64,000 nt of DNA from Chalara sp. BL73 (lineage: Eukaryota > Ascomycota > Leotiomycetes > Helotiales): assembly GCA_918026815.1 (NCBI GenBank), contig CAKJVC010000068.1, forward strand, positions 186,001 to 250,000, read 5' to 3'. Of the stretch, positions 44,930-56,697 are shown one piece after another (within the stretch, counting starts at the first letter, position 1; the number at the start of each line of letters is the position of its first letter). Below the pieces are notes generated by a model, which did no database searches, had not been told where the DNA came from, and saw only the letters and a list, made by a program, of their open reading frames with translations. The translations under genes were made by a program, and so were the position numbers.

Positions 44930-47900
44930 TTACATCACGAAGTTGACTGTCTTTCCGCCTCGGACTACGATCACTTTCTTAGCTAATCGAATATCATGGG
45001 ATATCTTCTTTCTCAACTGGATTTCATGAACGAGCAACTCCTTGACAATCCACTCCTGAAGCTCTTTGCCATTGACTCCCTCTGGAGGCACCGGTATCTG
45101 AACCGCGAGCTTCAGCTTTCCGTTGACTTGAACAGCGCACATCTGTGTACTCGCCACAGCTGCATATCCGTCGGGTTTTGGGAATGGATGGTCAAAGACT
45201 GAGGTATGTGGTAAGGCAGTCGGTCGTGCCCGTTCCACAAAGTTCATGGTGAATAGACGCCGCATAACTTTTTCAAAGAACTTCACAATGAGACTGTCGC
45301 GTTCAGGAGTGGTATTCTCTTTGAGGTATTTATTTGAATGATTGAGAGATGCCCAACATTCCTCGGAGAATGCGGGGGTAATTGGTGCCATCAATTGGAT
45401 AATAATTTTCGACGCAAGCCAGTTCGCATATATTACAGACTCTATTTGGTGCCGTAGATCTAAATGATTTGCCGCTATGTCTTCTGGGTCTAGGGCTGTC
45501 TTGGCGTGTTCAATGATCTCATTGGTCAAAGTCATAAGATCTGAAACTACTGTGTTGAGAGACCCAGTATCGGTATATGACTGTGTGATTGATATCACTT
45601 TTGTTTGCACCATATGCCACAGTTTGTTATTTGCTTTCGAATAGGGGTTGGTGGCGTCAAGGAATCGCTCCATGTTTGCGGAGCTTGCTTTGTATAATTC
45701 GTCTGGGTCCTTAAACACAGCCTCAAAGTTTTTTAGCAACGGAGAGTGAACATGGTCGTATAGTCGCCGCATCCAGCGCGTTACTCCTGATATCTTCTCT
45801 TCATCCCATTCAAGGACTTCACTGACTGGAGCCTGAAAGAGTATGTGTGCTCTTGTGGCGTCAGCACCATATTTATCAATACAGGCCCGTGGATCAACAC
45901 CATTGTGCTTCGATTTAGACATTTTCTCAAAGCTAACATTAGGTGTTTCCCCACTCGTAATCATGACAGGGCGGGAAGGTATGCTCAGGTCTACTTCGCC
46001 TGGCTTTAGAAATCGACCAGTTGAAGGATCCGAGTAAGTTTTCCCATGAACCATTCCCTGGGTCAAAACTTTCTTAAATGGCTCCCCACGGTTTCCGGAG
46101 GACCATAGCCCCGATGTAGCAATGAATTTAGATATGAACCGAGCGTAAAGCAGATGCAGGATTGCATGCTCGACACCTCCAATGTATATGTCAACAGGGA
46201 GCATTTTATCTGCCAAGTCAGGAGAGAATGGCATCCCCTCATTGCGAGCATCAATGAAGCGCATGAAGTACCAGCTCGAATCAACGAATGTGTCCATTGT
46301 ATCTGTATCTCTCTTGGCTGCTCCATGGCACTTCGGACACGTAGTATTTACCCATTCATGTGCACTTTCGAGTGGGTTGCCGGCCTTCCCTTTAACCCAG
46401 TGATCATGAACTTCAGGGAGCTCGACTGGAAGTTGATCTTCAGGTACGGGGACCGAACCACATGTATCGCAATGGATGATTGGAATAGGTGTGCCCCAGT
46501 ACCTTTGCCGACTGATCAGCCAATCCCGGAGCCGCCAAGTTTCGGCTTCAACTCCGAGTCCCTTAGTTTCTAAAGAGGCAATTATCTTCTTAGTCGCGAT
46601 CTCAGATGTCTCACCACTATGAGAGCCACAGGAAGATGACAACTTTCCACGTTCAAGGAACGGAACAGACACCTTCTGACCTTTGGGGATGCGTGCTGGT
46701 TGAACGACTGTTCTGATAAGTTCTTTGGGGCTGTTTGTCCGCCAAAAGGCGTGATCTCTGACATCGTGACCGGGAACTCCCATGACTGCTCCTTTGCCGT
46801 AATCTCCTAGAACATATGGAGCTACAAAAATCGGCAACGGCGCTTTTACGGCGGAAGTGGTTGAATCCTCTGCTGATAGAGGATTAATTGCGTGAACTTG
46901 AGGTAGCAAATAGCCAATTTTGGAGTCAGCCGGAAGTGCATCTATGCCCTCGAGAAAATGCCGTAGGCCTTCATCTTCTTGAGCTAAGTCTTCTACGATG
47001 GGGTGATTAGCTGCAAGGGCAATATATTGAACCCCGTATAGCGTGTCGGGTCTTGTTGTGAATACCTCAATCGCAGGGAATTTATATGTTGTTTGAGAAG
47101 TGATTGAGAATTTGATTCGGGCTCCTATTGACTTCCCAAGCCAATGTTTCTGCATAGTCAAAACCCTCTCTGGCCAGGCACCATCTTTTGCAAGCTCATT
47201 TAAATCATTCAATAATTCGTTCCGAAATTTTGATATTTTGAAAAACCATTGTCTAAGCAGCTTTTTCTCGACTATAGCTCCAGACCTCCAAGAGCGGCCA
47301 TTGCTATCCACTTGCTCATTTGCTAACACGGTCTTATCTACTGGGTCATAATTCACCAGCGCTTCTGATTGATATGCTAGGCCATTTTTATAAAGGAGGA
47401 GGAACAGACGTTGGGTGTGCTTGTAGAAAGTTGGATCGCATGTGGCGAATTCCTGCAAATGTTAGCTATACGTTTTGTCGACGAAAGCATAACGAACATG
47501 ATCCCAGTCCCAATGCCCGTTCATAGCTCTCAGCTGGTCCTTCATTTGCGCTATATTCGACTTTGTCCATACAGCAGGATCTTCGCCTCGTTCAATGGCA
47601 GCATTCTCAGCGGGCAACCCAAAGGCATCCCAGCCGATTGGGTGCAAAACATCGTACCCTTGCATACGCTTGAATCTTGCGAGAACATCGGATATTGTAT
47701 AAACTCGTAGATGGCCTAGATGTAGATTGCCAGACGGGTAAGGGAACATAGGTAGGATATACATTTTCTTCTTTTCTACTGAACTGTCAGTCCCGGGTCC
47801 TTTGCTTAGACGATCCATCCGATGCCGGCCCATCCAATACATCTGCCATTTCTCCTCTACTGCGGCTGGTCGATATTCTGTCCGGTCATCCGCATCCCAA

Positions 47901-48025
47901 TGGCGAGATCGACATTGCTTTGCGTGAAGAGGGGAGGAGAGCTGTTTAAGGCTACCTCTGTACAGATATTTCCCGCCTGGTCGAGCACATGCCGACCACG
48001 GAAGTCTCCCCACTGGTTGCAACAT
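44930..48025 (-). CDS. NAM2: leucyl-tRNA synthetase, mitochondrial
   Basis: Class Ia synthetase that charges mitochondrial tRNA-Leu; the yeast ortholog Nam2 also helps splice group I introns. Exons 48025-47498 and 47452-44930, with a 45-bp intron, give 1016 residues. The first ~45 residues are basic with few acids, as in a mitochondrial presequence. The HIGH motif appears as HLGH (102-105) within [17 protein letters not shown]; the CP1 editing domain contains [14 protein letters not shown] is at 686-690 in [11 protein letters not shown]; and an anticodon-binding domain with a C-terminal LeuRS-type domain follows. Motif spacing is of the bacterial/mitochondrial type, not the cytosolic one. Splicing at CAT|gttcgt restores [16 protein letters not shown]. 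Divergent from the permease gene. Confidence 0.93.
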
Positions 48026-48444
48026 GGCCCATTATTACAATGGCAGTGATATCATCAATTATCAGAATAATAGCATTGTTTGAAATGGGGTTTAGATATT
48101 AATTTGGAGGTTTCGCGTCGCGCACAGACCATATCGCGGCTCAGTAGAGAGGTCAGGTGCTGGAAGAACATGAATCAAGCTTCTCCAGTTCAAGCCACAC
48201 ACCAACTCATGCTACTACCAAGCCATAACTACCGTACTGTATACGCCATGACCACGACGACACTAGCTACATCTACTATAGCACACTCATAACACTCACC
48301 CCCTCACAACGTTTCGCCCAACTTTCTTCTCCCTCCTGGGCACGCTCGCAGGCAATCTTGTCATGGTTACAACCATATAAACCTTAGTCTTTTCCTACCA
48401 TCACTCGGAAGCTGCCCAGCGCCTACCAGTACACAACATAAACT
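48026..48444. promoter_or_regulatory. divergent promoter region, LeuRS / permease
   Basis: 419 bp between two start codons, so both promoters lie here. The half next to the permease has a pyrimidine-rich tract (CACTCACCCCCTCACAACG, TTCTTCTCCCTCC at about 48293-48340), common upstream of fungal starts. Confidence 0.5.
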
Positions 48445-50338
48445 ATGCCTGCCTACGCCAGCTTGCAGCCCAACGCGCGAGATTCTCTGGAACTTGCCAG
48501 CTTAGCATCAAGTTCTCCGGGTCCGCGAACCTCGTCCTCATCGACATCCTCGCGATCTGGCATAGCATCCTCAAGAAAGCTGTCCTTGGAAGAGGATGAT
48601 CCCCTTGATGACAGAAATCCAGCCGCGCAGAGCCGTCCGACAGGCCACCACCGGACATTCTCCATGACATCAGCTTTTGATTTTGCCTCGAATTTATATC
48701 CACTGTCGTCGACGGCTGGTAACGGCTATGCGCCGATAGGGGGGACGCCAATTGCTCCTTCTAGCGCGCTGAACGGCATAGGAGGTGGCAGTCTCGAAAA
48801 ACATAAAACTTTAACATATTTGAACGGGTTATCTTTAATCGTGGGCTTGATAATTGGCTCCGGGATATTTTCGTCGCCAAAAGAGGTCAACACGAATGCA
48901 GGATCTCCAGGGGCATCTTTGGTGGTGTGGGCTATTGCAGGACTGCTGGCCTGGACAGGCGCATCGAGTTATGCAGAGCTAGGAGGAGCAATACCGCTAA
49001 ATGGAGGTGCTCAAATATACTTGTCCAAAATATTCGGGGAGATATATGGATTTTTGTTCACATGGTGTGCCGTTGTGGTGCTCAAGCCTGGTTCAACCGC
49101 CATCATATCAATCATTATGGGTGAATACTTGGTACGGGCAGCAATCGGCGCAGAGGCGGAGAATGTTAATCCTTGGATCAATAAAGGGGTCGCATTGGTT
49201 GGATTGTTCGCGGTAACATTCATGAATTGCATATCTACCAAGTTGGGAACACGGACGGGAGACATGTTCATGTTTTTGAAGTTCGTCGCATTACTCGGAA
49301 TTACGATTATTGGAGTTGTGGTAGCGCTCACAGGCTTCTCTACTTCAGGAGAAGCAAACCAGGACTGGAAAACGAATGGATGGTTTGATGGAACAAATAA
49401 AAATATCAGTTCCTGGGCCGTGGCAATCTATGCTGGATTGTGGGCGTTTGATGGATGGGATAATGTAAGATCATGAACTGCCTTCATTTCATCCATACTA
49501 ACTCCATTAGACTAATTATGTGGTGGGAGAATTTCGCAATCCATCTAGGGATCTACCACGCGTGATTCATACCGCGATGCCACTGGTTATAATCTCATAC
49601 ATCCTTGCCAATGTGGCCTACTTTTTCGTCCTTCCTATAGCAACCATCAATAAGTCGAATGCGGTGGCTGTAATGTTTGGGTCAAAGGTATTTGGTCCCA
49701 TAGGCTCCTTATTATTCGCCCTTATCGTTTCTGCATCGTGTTTCGGTGCTCTGAATGCCACCACGTTCACCAGCGGACGTTTAGTCTATGCTGCTGGAAA
49801 AGAGGGCTACTTGCCCGCTATATTCGGCAAGATCGGCGTAGGAAACAGCGGCGAGCCTTCTCACACCACCTTACGAACTCGAAATTGGGCAAGCAAGCGA
49901 ATTGCCAGAATGCTTGGAGACGAAGATACAGGGCTTTTCTTTACGCCTGTCAATGCCATGGTCTTGAACTGTGTTCTTACCACCTGTTACGTTATAGTAG
50001 GTGAATTTGGGACTCTTGTCACGTTTTATGGTGTGGCAGGATACACATTTTACTTCCTGACTGTGCTCGGCCTCCTTGTTCTGCGCATCAAAGAGCCCGG
50101 CCTCGAACGGCCTTATAAGACGTGGCTTTCGACACCTATTATATTCTGCTGCGTGGCTCTATTTCTTCTTAGTAGATCAGCATTTGCAGAGCCAGGACAG
50201 ACTTTGATTGTTGTTGCATTCATAGTAGCTGGCGTACCGCTGTATTTCTGGAGGGTTCGAGGACGGGATGATGTGAAACGAGAAAGAGATGGGGCGGAGT
50301 ACGGATGGAAATTCTGGAAGTGGTTTCAGAACCGGTAG
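48445..50338 (+). CDS. amino-acid permease, LAT (L-type/SLC7-like) family
   Basis: APC-superfamily amino-acid transporter of the plasma membrane, close in type to yeast Mup1 (methionine) and mammalian SLC7. Exons 48445-49464 and 49511-50338 give 615 residues. A ~120-residue Ser/Thr-rich cytosolic N terminus (many possible phosphosites, SSSTSSRSGIASS) precedes 12 TM helices. TM1 holds the substrate-binding unwound segment GLIIGSGIFSSP, and TM6 the segment FDGWDNTNYVVGEF, which is restored only by splicing. Between TM8 and TM9 a ~30-residue soluble insert (NSGEPSHTTLRTRNWASKR...) is present. The C terminus is short and basic. Substrate not certain; methionine/cysteine or neutral amino acids are plausible. 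Confidence 0.88.
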
Positions 50339-50971
50339 ATTTTGGTATATAATGTTGTTGTTGAAGCATTTTAGCGAATCTGTACATATATTGTTGGCAT
50401 TAAAAATATGAAGTACACGACAGCATTTTGCTCGAGGTTCAGGATTATACTACTATATCTGTTTCCGAGCAAACTCTGAGTAGGGATTGCGTCTAATTAT
50501 CAGTATGATGGAACTTTACTAGGAAAACAATAATAAAACGGTTTGACATGTCAACATGACTAAAACACAAAGAGCTAGCATCCTGGTTTTCGAAATCTTA
50601 GTGGCATTAGCTTACTCGCTCGTCTTGTAATATTCATTTCTCAATGCATTCAAGGCACCACAGCGACATAGCTACTTTAACCAAGCAGAATACATAGCAA
50701 GGCGGGCTTTAACATCTTAAAGTTGAAGAGAAAAAGGAGGTTGTATGAATACGTTCTAATAAAAATTCCCCGGCTGTCCCAAGCACATAGAATGTCTCGA
50801 CAACAACTAATGCTTGATTCCAATACAACCCCGACCATAAAATATAGCTAAAACAGAGGGAATATATACTGTGGCTGTGCGTCTTAGTATAACGTGGGTT
50901 TCCAGCTTCTGGACGGTATGCTTTATAGCTGCTCAGAAGATCTTCATCTGCTAGCATTCTCTGTCAACCCG
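50339..50971. other. intergenic
   Basis: 3' region of the permease gene. No further feature is recognised. Confidence 0.4.
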
Positions 50972-51880
50972 ATGTCAGATCTATTTGAAATGAAGTATGA
51001 GGTAACCCAAAATGGGTGTGATATGTACGCCAAGAATCTAGTGAAGGGCTTCGTGACACCGACGCCCTGGCAAGGCTTTCATACCTATACATTACCGTCA
51101 AACTCGGGGCATAATATCCAATTTCGATCAGAAGAATCGCCTCTCGGCAGTTCGACGACTTAGCTTGCTAGGCAAGTCCACAGCTACCTTAATCCGGCTT
51201 ACTACGTATCATGGCTTGATGTCCCACTCTTCAGCATCAGTCTGGATCATGGAGATCACTCTAGGTGTCGGGTATATGTTTACGCCCAGCTCAATCGCTG
51301 CATCTAAGCTAGACATCATGGTAGTATATTTTGCTAGGTGGGTCTTCGTATATTACCTATTCAAGTTATGGCGCTAAATTAATATAATACTCAGGTTTTA
51401 TGCTATATCGTGGAAGAGACACTCAGTCTCCGGCTAAAGACAAACGCCGTTTATGTACCATGAAGCTCAGGTATTTATCCAACTCTCTACTTCCTCGATT
51501 CATGGAAGTCATCCAAAATACACAGAAGAATATCGGCCAGATAATAGATCTGGCGCCGTAGGTTTTGACTCACCAAGACCTCTCAGATATGACTATCCGC
51601 GTTGATCCTGATTCCGGTCATATTACTGGTCTGGCTGACTGGGCAAATGCCGTTATTGAACCATTTGACATGGCTTTATGAGGGCTAGAGAGTGTGCTTG
51701 GTCACAGTGTCCACGATGGCTGGTCATACTTTCGAAGCGATCCAGACTTTGGATGTGGCCATCCTCGATCATGAGCGTTGTATTGAAGACTTTCTTGAGG
51801 GAAGTCAAATTCACAGTCTCGGGTGAATGTCGCACTGTCATTAATGAAGTTAGAATTATTAAGGTTTTACTCTGATATAG
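50972..51880 (+). pseudogene. aminoglycoside-phosphotransferase-like (APH/choline-kinase fold) pseudogene
   Basis: APH-like enzymes phosphorylate small molecules; fungi carry large uncharacterised families. Blocks of one such family appear in order but in all three frames: MSDLFEMKYEV (50972), GFVTPTPWQGFHTYTLPS, NIQFRSEESPL (about 51120), LARQVHSYLNP (about 51170), TLGVGYMFTPSSIAASKLD (about 51270), VLTHQDLSD (about 51570) and VDPDSGHITGLADWANAVIEPFDMAL (about 51603-51680), then GLESVLGHSVHDGWSYF. The catalytic loop reads HQDLxxxxT, losing the Mg-binding Asn. A TGA at about 51679 stands where relatives have TGG or another residue, and a stop splits PL...LARQ. At least two shifts and several stops: not functional as read. 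Confidence 0.7.
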
Positions 51881-52349
51881 TTTCGATTAGGAGAACGGAA
51901 CAGTGGGCCATGTGACTGATACTACTTGCCTTGATATGTTTCTTAGGGATGAATTGGAGTTAGGTGTCCTGTTACATACATCAAAATAATCGGAATAATA
52001 TATATTGGGTTATCTGGTCCTTCATTGTAAGGCAGTTCTAGCCAGCAAAGGAATGACGTAGGAAGTTGTGTACAAGCGTAGGGCCATATCAAGCCAAGTT
52101 TGAAGTAGCATGCAGGGTCTGCTGAAGCCAGGGGTTTCAGGTGCATTACTCAGTGTGGCAGATCTAGTTGGCGTCCAAAGCCGTGCGACTTATATGCTAT
52201 GGGTCCATGTATAATCTAGACGGATCAATAGCTTCAAGCCTCGAGTACCGCACATTTTTGAACCCTTGCTTTTCTTTTTGCGTTTCTGTCCCACATCACC
52301 CGCCTTCTTGGATAATTGGCTCTGGTGCTTTTCTTTTTTTTTTAAAACA

Positions 52350-53361
52350 ATGGAGGACTTGACGCAAAATTCCGAGATTGGACCTTTAAAGAATCGGGTG
52401 GAAGGGTTTCGACTAGCTATGAAGGCGAGAGTGAGGTCTTCATCACCCTTCAGTTGCACCTTTCTGGCACTGCATATTGATATATCACCATTCAAATTTC
52501 ACAGCTCCCCTTCACGACCAAAGAAGTCCATAAGTACTCTGAAGTTGCAAAATCTGGCGGGGATGCACTGGATGATGGTCTTAGGTGCAACTTCTTTCAT
52601 GGGGTTACGAGCTGTTTCCTACAGATCTTCGAAAGTCAAGATGTAAGGCCACAAGCTACCGCCAAAGGGTCAGGCACGTTGCGAGATTTCATGTATCCCG
52701 AGACACCCGATTGCGAACTCGGAACTATCGATGATAAATTGGCCCCATGGCGGATTTAGCGACGTGAGATTGAGGAAGCCCAAGTGTTGCCTGAATATGA
52801 CGATGGCTTTGCACAGGCAAAGAGGAAATTCCAGTCTGTCCACCCGTCCCAAGTCGACCTCTCTTCCAAGTACCCGGATGATGCGCAAGATGTGCCTGAC
52901 ACACTCGAGGCTTAAACACAGAAGGTCTGTGTGCATGGTCAAACGTTCCTTCTTGAGTCTGCCGATAGATTAAGCCCTCAAGATATGATGAGAGCAGTAA
53001 GGAAATACCTATGTATAGACGACCTCGGACCCAGCATACATGTCCCTCGGCTTTATGGGATTATCTAAGATGGCAAAAATCCGCTTAAGTTACTGGACTA
53101 TTACCTTACTACATCGACAGAGAAAGCATGCGCGAATTTGTATTACAGCCTAACACGCCAGCGTCTCTGAAATACCACTGGTCAACTCAAGTCACAGAGG
53201 CCTTGATGAGGCTACATAGAGTGGGAGTTGTATGGGGGGATGCGAAAGCCGTTAATGTCCTTATTCTCATTTCAACCGATTTGCAGCTAGAACACAGTGC
53301 TCTGTATTATTTGGTGGAGAAGGAGGTGCATCTATGGGAGCTTTGTCTTCGTGGTCTTTAA
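52350..53361 (+). pseudogene. fungal protein-kinase-like pseudogene
   Basis: A run of kinase-like blocks spread over frames: LKNRVEGFRLAMKARVRSSS and CTFLALHIDISPF (52375-52490), a middle part with YPDDAQDVPDTLEA (about 52865), SADRLSPQDMMRAVRKYL and IHVPRLYGII (52960-53070), then LKYHWSTQVTEALMRLHRVG with the catalytic-loop-like VVWGDAKAVNVLI (53165-53270). In fungal small kinases the loop reads GDxKxxNVLID; the Asp, Lys and Asn survive. In-frame stops (about 52758, 52912, 53067) and frame changes break it, and no DFG-containing end is found. It sits 470 bp after another kinase-fold pseudogene. Confidence 0.6.
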
Positions 53362-54586
53362 CTTAGCTTCACTACCCTCGTAGTTATTAGCGAACTGATC
53401 CATATTGCATAACAAGATACTTGAGATTGGCTAATGTGGACTCCGCCGCTGTCAAAATATAACGCGTAATAGGACATCCGTAAGAGCGTTCACTTTTTAT
53501 GGTTCGACAGATTAGTAAAACTATTACCCTTTGCAAATTCAGCTAAAGAAAAGTTTTCATCTTTAAACAATACATAAATAAATATTAAATGCACATTTCA
53601 AATTCTATATCAACTAGACTTACATTCTGCCCAACATTCATGATGGGCGTAGTTACATTGAGCGTATAAGGCAATCTCCTCAAAAGTATTAACTGCAATT
53701 GCTTCTTTGTAATGCTCCGTCGTCGACTGCATCAATAAATGTACATTCTGACCTGCAAAATACGGGGCATCATCTAGCTAGTTTGTCACAATATAGGACG
53801 CAATAGTGTAACGTTCTGGGTAGCCGTTGGCACAGGAGCTGGCCTAGGGCTTGTTGGTTGGTATGGTATGATGAAATAGAATAGACACTGGTTCCTCACG
53901 TAGAAGTGAAGACGTTACAAAGCTAGCCTAATAATTTATACTCAGATAACCAAAGTAATTTGAGCACGAAGCTCTTATCCTAGGAAATATAATCACTTTA
54001 TATACTATGCAATGTGTTGGGGTATATAAACGCCGATTTAAGTTAAATTGGGCCCGCCTCATATAAAAGTCGTTCTTTAATTGAGGTTTGACCTATTTAA
54101 GCCAACTGTCAAACCACATCTCGATGCCGAAGCTTCGGGGCTTAGCGGGCTATACTAATGGCTCTTATGGTTTACATTTTGTAAAGTGCTATTGGAGAAT
54201 TACAACACACACATGCAGCTGGTGTTGCGAATTGGCATTTCCCGCGACGCCTCTTCGCTTCTGAGCGCCTTCAAACCCTCATTAGGAAAGTTTCTGAGCT
54301 TCGACAAATCAATTCAGAGTTGTGTCGCTTGAACTGAGACAGCACAAATGGCTAAAAGTAGTGCGAAATTGCAACTTCAGCTGGCCAGCATACGCTGCAC
54401 ACCCCCCAGCCTCTTAACTTTCGAGTTTCATTTCTACCAAGAATTTACCCATTCTATAGTGCAAAGCTTTTAATTCACATTGTTTTCAATTCCAAATCGC
54501 CGGCTAGTTCTAGCTCGGTATAGGTCACTTCTCGAATCATCATTTCTCGTCGTCCAACTGGCAGATCTTTTGAGCGACCCAACAAG
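53362..54586. other. AT-rich intergenic
   Basis: No gene seen. A 12-bp perfect palindrome CCGAAGCTTCGG lies at about 54126. Confidence 0.4.
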
Positions 54587-55550
54587 ATGCGGCTGTTAGC
54601 TTTACCAGCATTCTGGCTCCTTTTATCTTCTGTGCACGCACAAGCAATCAACCCTGATTTAGTCGTATGGACAACAATTAGCCAGTGGGGGAACCTTCGC
54701 TCTTGTTTACAATATTGCTTGGCGGGTAATTTCCATGGTTCAATCCAGGAAGCTGTGGGATGCACTACAAATGCGTGCCTATGTAGAGCAGATACACTAG
54801 GCAACGCTGAGAGCATACTCGCATCAGAGGTGCTCTCGCAATGCTCTGATTACCAGGACCAAAGCACCGCAACTAGCATCCTTCTCTCCTATTGCTCGGC
54901 CAAGGGTTACACGAGCATTATAGCTCCAACAATTGTTGCGACCACAGGTGCGTGCTCACAAACTCGAACTGCAACAGTCACCGCATACGTCACTCAGTAC
55001 GTGAACGTGAGAGCCTCCGCATCTGCGGATCTCCGACCACGCGTCTTTCTCGACAAAGCGTTGGCGGCGCTTTGTATTATTATGGTCTCATATCTTGGAA
55101 TATTCTGAGGTCTCTGTTGACTCAACTGCCTCGCAGAGCAGCAAGTCATATCCACAAATACCATGGCTTCCACCACGCTCTCCCCCCCCCTCAAGCGCTG
55201 AACCAACATCACCTACTTTCCAGTCCTCCCAGTCGTCTTACAGTCCGACCTCTATGTCATCCACATACTCCATAACTTCTTCTACCAAATCAATCCCCGC
55301 TACCTCAACTTCAGCATCGGCTCAACCTTCAACATCAGTTCAACCTTCAGCCACGCCAACCACGTCCTCGAACCATTCATCTCCTACTTTCAGCCTTCCG
55401 GAAATTGTCGGCACTGTAATTGCGATCCTTGCTCTCATCGTGGCAATTTTGACTTATTGGGCAATGAAGAAAGGGAAGAATTCTGACCAGTCGCACTACC
55501 AGCAATGGAGATCTAGTCATCGAAGCACCCATGCTAGGTCCTTAAGGTGA
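54587..55550 (+). CDS. CFEM-like cysteine-rich single-pass membrane protein
   Basis: Predicted surface protein. Exons 54587-55006 and 55110-55550 give 286 residues. Signal peptide at residues 1-18. The extracellular domain holds eight cysteines (40, 44, 59, 64, 66, 86, 103, 123) in an order like CFEM domains (CxxxC, then GC...ACLC...C), though the spacing is looser than the Pfam CFEM consensus. A Ser/Thr/Pro-rich stalk follows (about 150-225), then one TM helix (IVGTVIAILALIVAILTYWAM) and a basic cytosolic tail starting KKGKN. The layout resembles fungal wall-stress sensors and CFEM receptors rather than secreted haem-binding CFEM proteins. Ignoring the intron, the first frame would end at 55108 after 173 residues; splicing gives the more sensible product. 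Confidence 0.7.
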
Positions 55551-56697
55551 TCATGGGTTGTTTTGTGGTTAGTTCAAAATTTATGCATTGCATTATGTTG
55601 CATGTCGTTTTTATACCCTTAGGTGATCATTTCGTGGCGGATGGAGTAAATAAACAAGCCCTCGATACAATAGCGTCGCGTGAGCCTCACCAATATCGGC
55701 TTTGCCATTCGAGGGTAGCATGCTTGATTCTGTGAGATCACAAACCCAGGTGCCTAACCATGAATTATCCCTCCCCCCCCAAAACCCCCTTCTAATTCAA
55801 TCTATGGGGATAAAACTAGCTGCGAAACATCACTGGTACGCTCCAATGACCCCGTTCTTTGTCTACACTACGGACTAAACTGACTAGTCTCTGCTGATGT
55901 CTCGTTAAGGAGGGGGCAGGCCATTGGCGATGCCGACTAGTCAGCAGAAACTCAAATGCATGCATGTATACTACGCCACGAGCCTTAAAATCGGCAATTC
56001 TCCCTAGGTATTCGACTGCCGCCATGGGCAAGCGATTTCCTGCTAGAATTATAGCTCAAAGCAGGGCATTTCCATTTTTGAACAGGAAAACTAGTGCTGT
56101 GGACATATAAAGACCAATCAGTATACAAAGATTATATATGAGCCGTCACTCGCGTTACATGTACAATGCTACTACTATACCCTTAAAGGCTGGCCATGTC
56201 GAGCTTAGCATGCAATCAACCCTAGATTGACCAGGCTCCTGCCTTAGAATTTGACAGTCTACCTGAATCAAAGCAAGACGGCACTCGAAACTTTATTTTT
56301 CTGTCTGCTTTTCTTGTGGGCATGGAATAGAGTGCTATACAAACCATTGACATAACATAGGATGCATAAAAAGATACGCCTTTGTTAGCTCGTTCGATCC
56401 GGGAACTGTTTCACCTGTAGGGTCGCAGGCACCATCCTTTCCCGGGACATCTACCCCTGAAATAAACGAGACTTCGCTTGGCACTTGGCTAGAACTTAAG
56501 CCTTATAAAAGTATATGATCTGTGAAACTTAGAAGATAGATGTACCTGACATAAGTATATCCTAGCGCCACTAATACCGCCTGCCGTCTCTAGAGGTTTC
56601 GTGAGTAAAAATAGAGAAAGCCTGCATAAAACCTCCAGTCGCATTCGTAAAATGAACTATTTCAGCCGGCTTCCAATTGGCCAGCTCTCGCCCCTCC
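55551..56697. other. intergenic
   Basis: Convergent spacer; no gene, RNA or clear repeat. Short C/A homopolymer runs occur at about 55771-55790. Confidence 0.45.
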
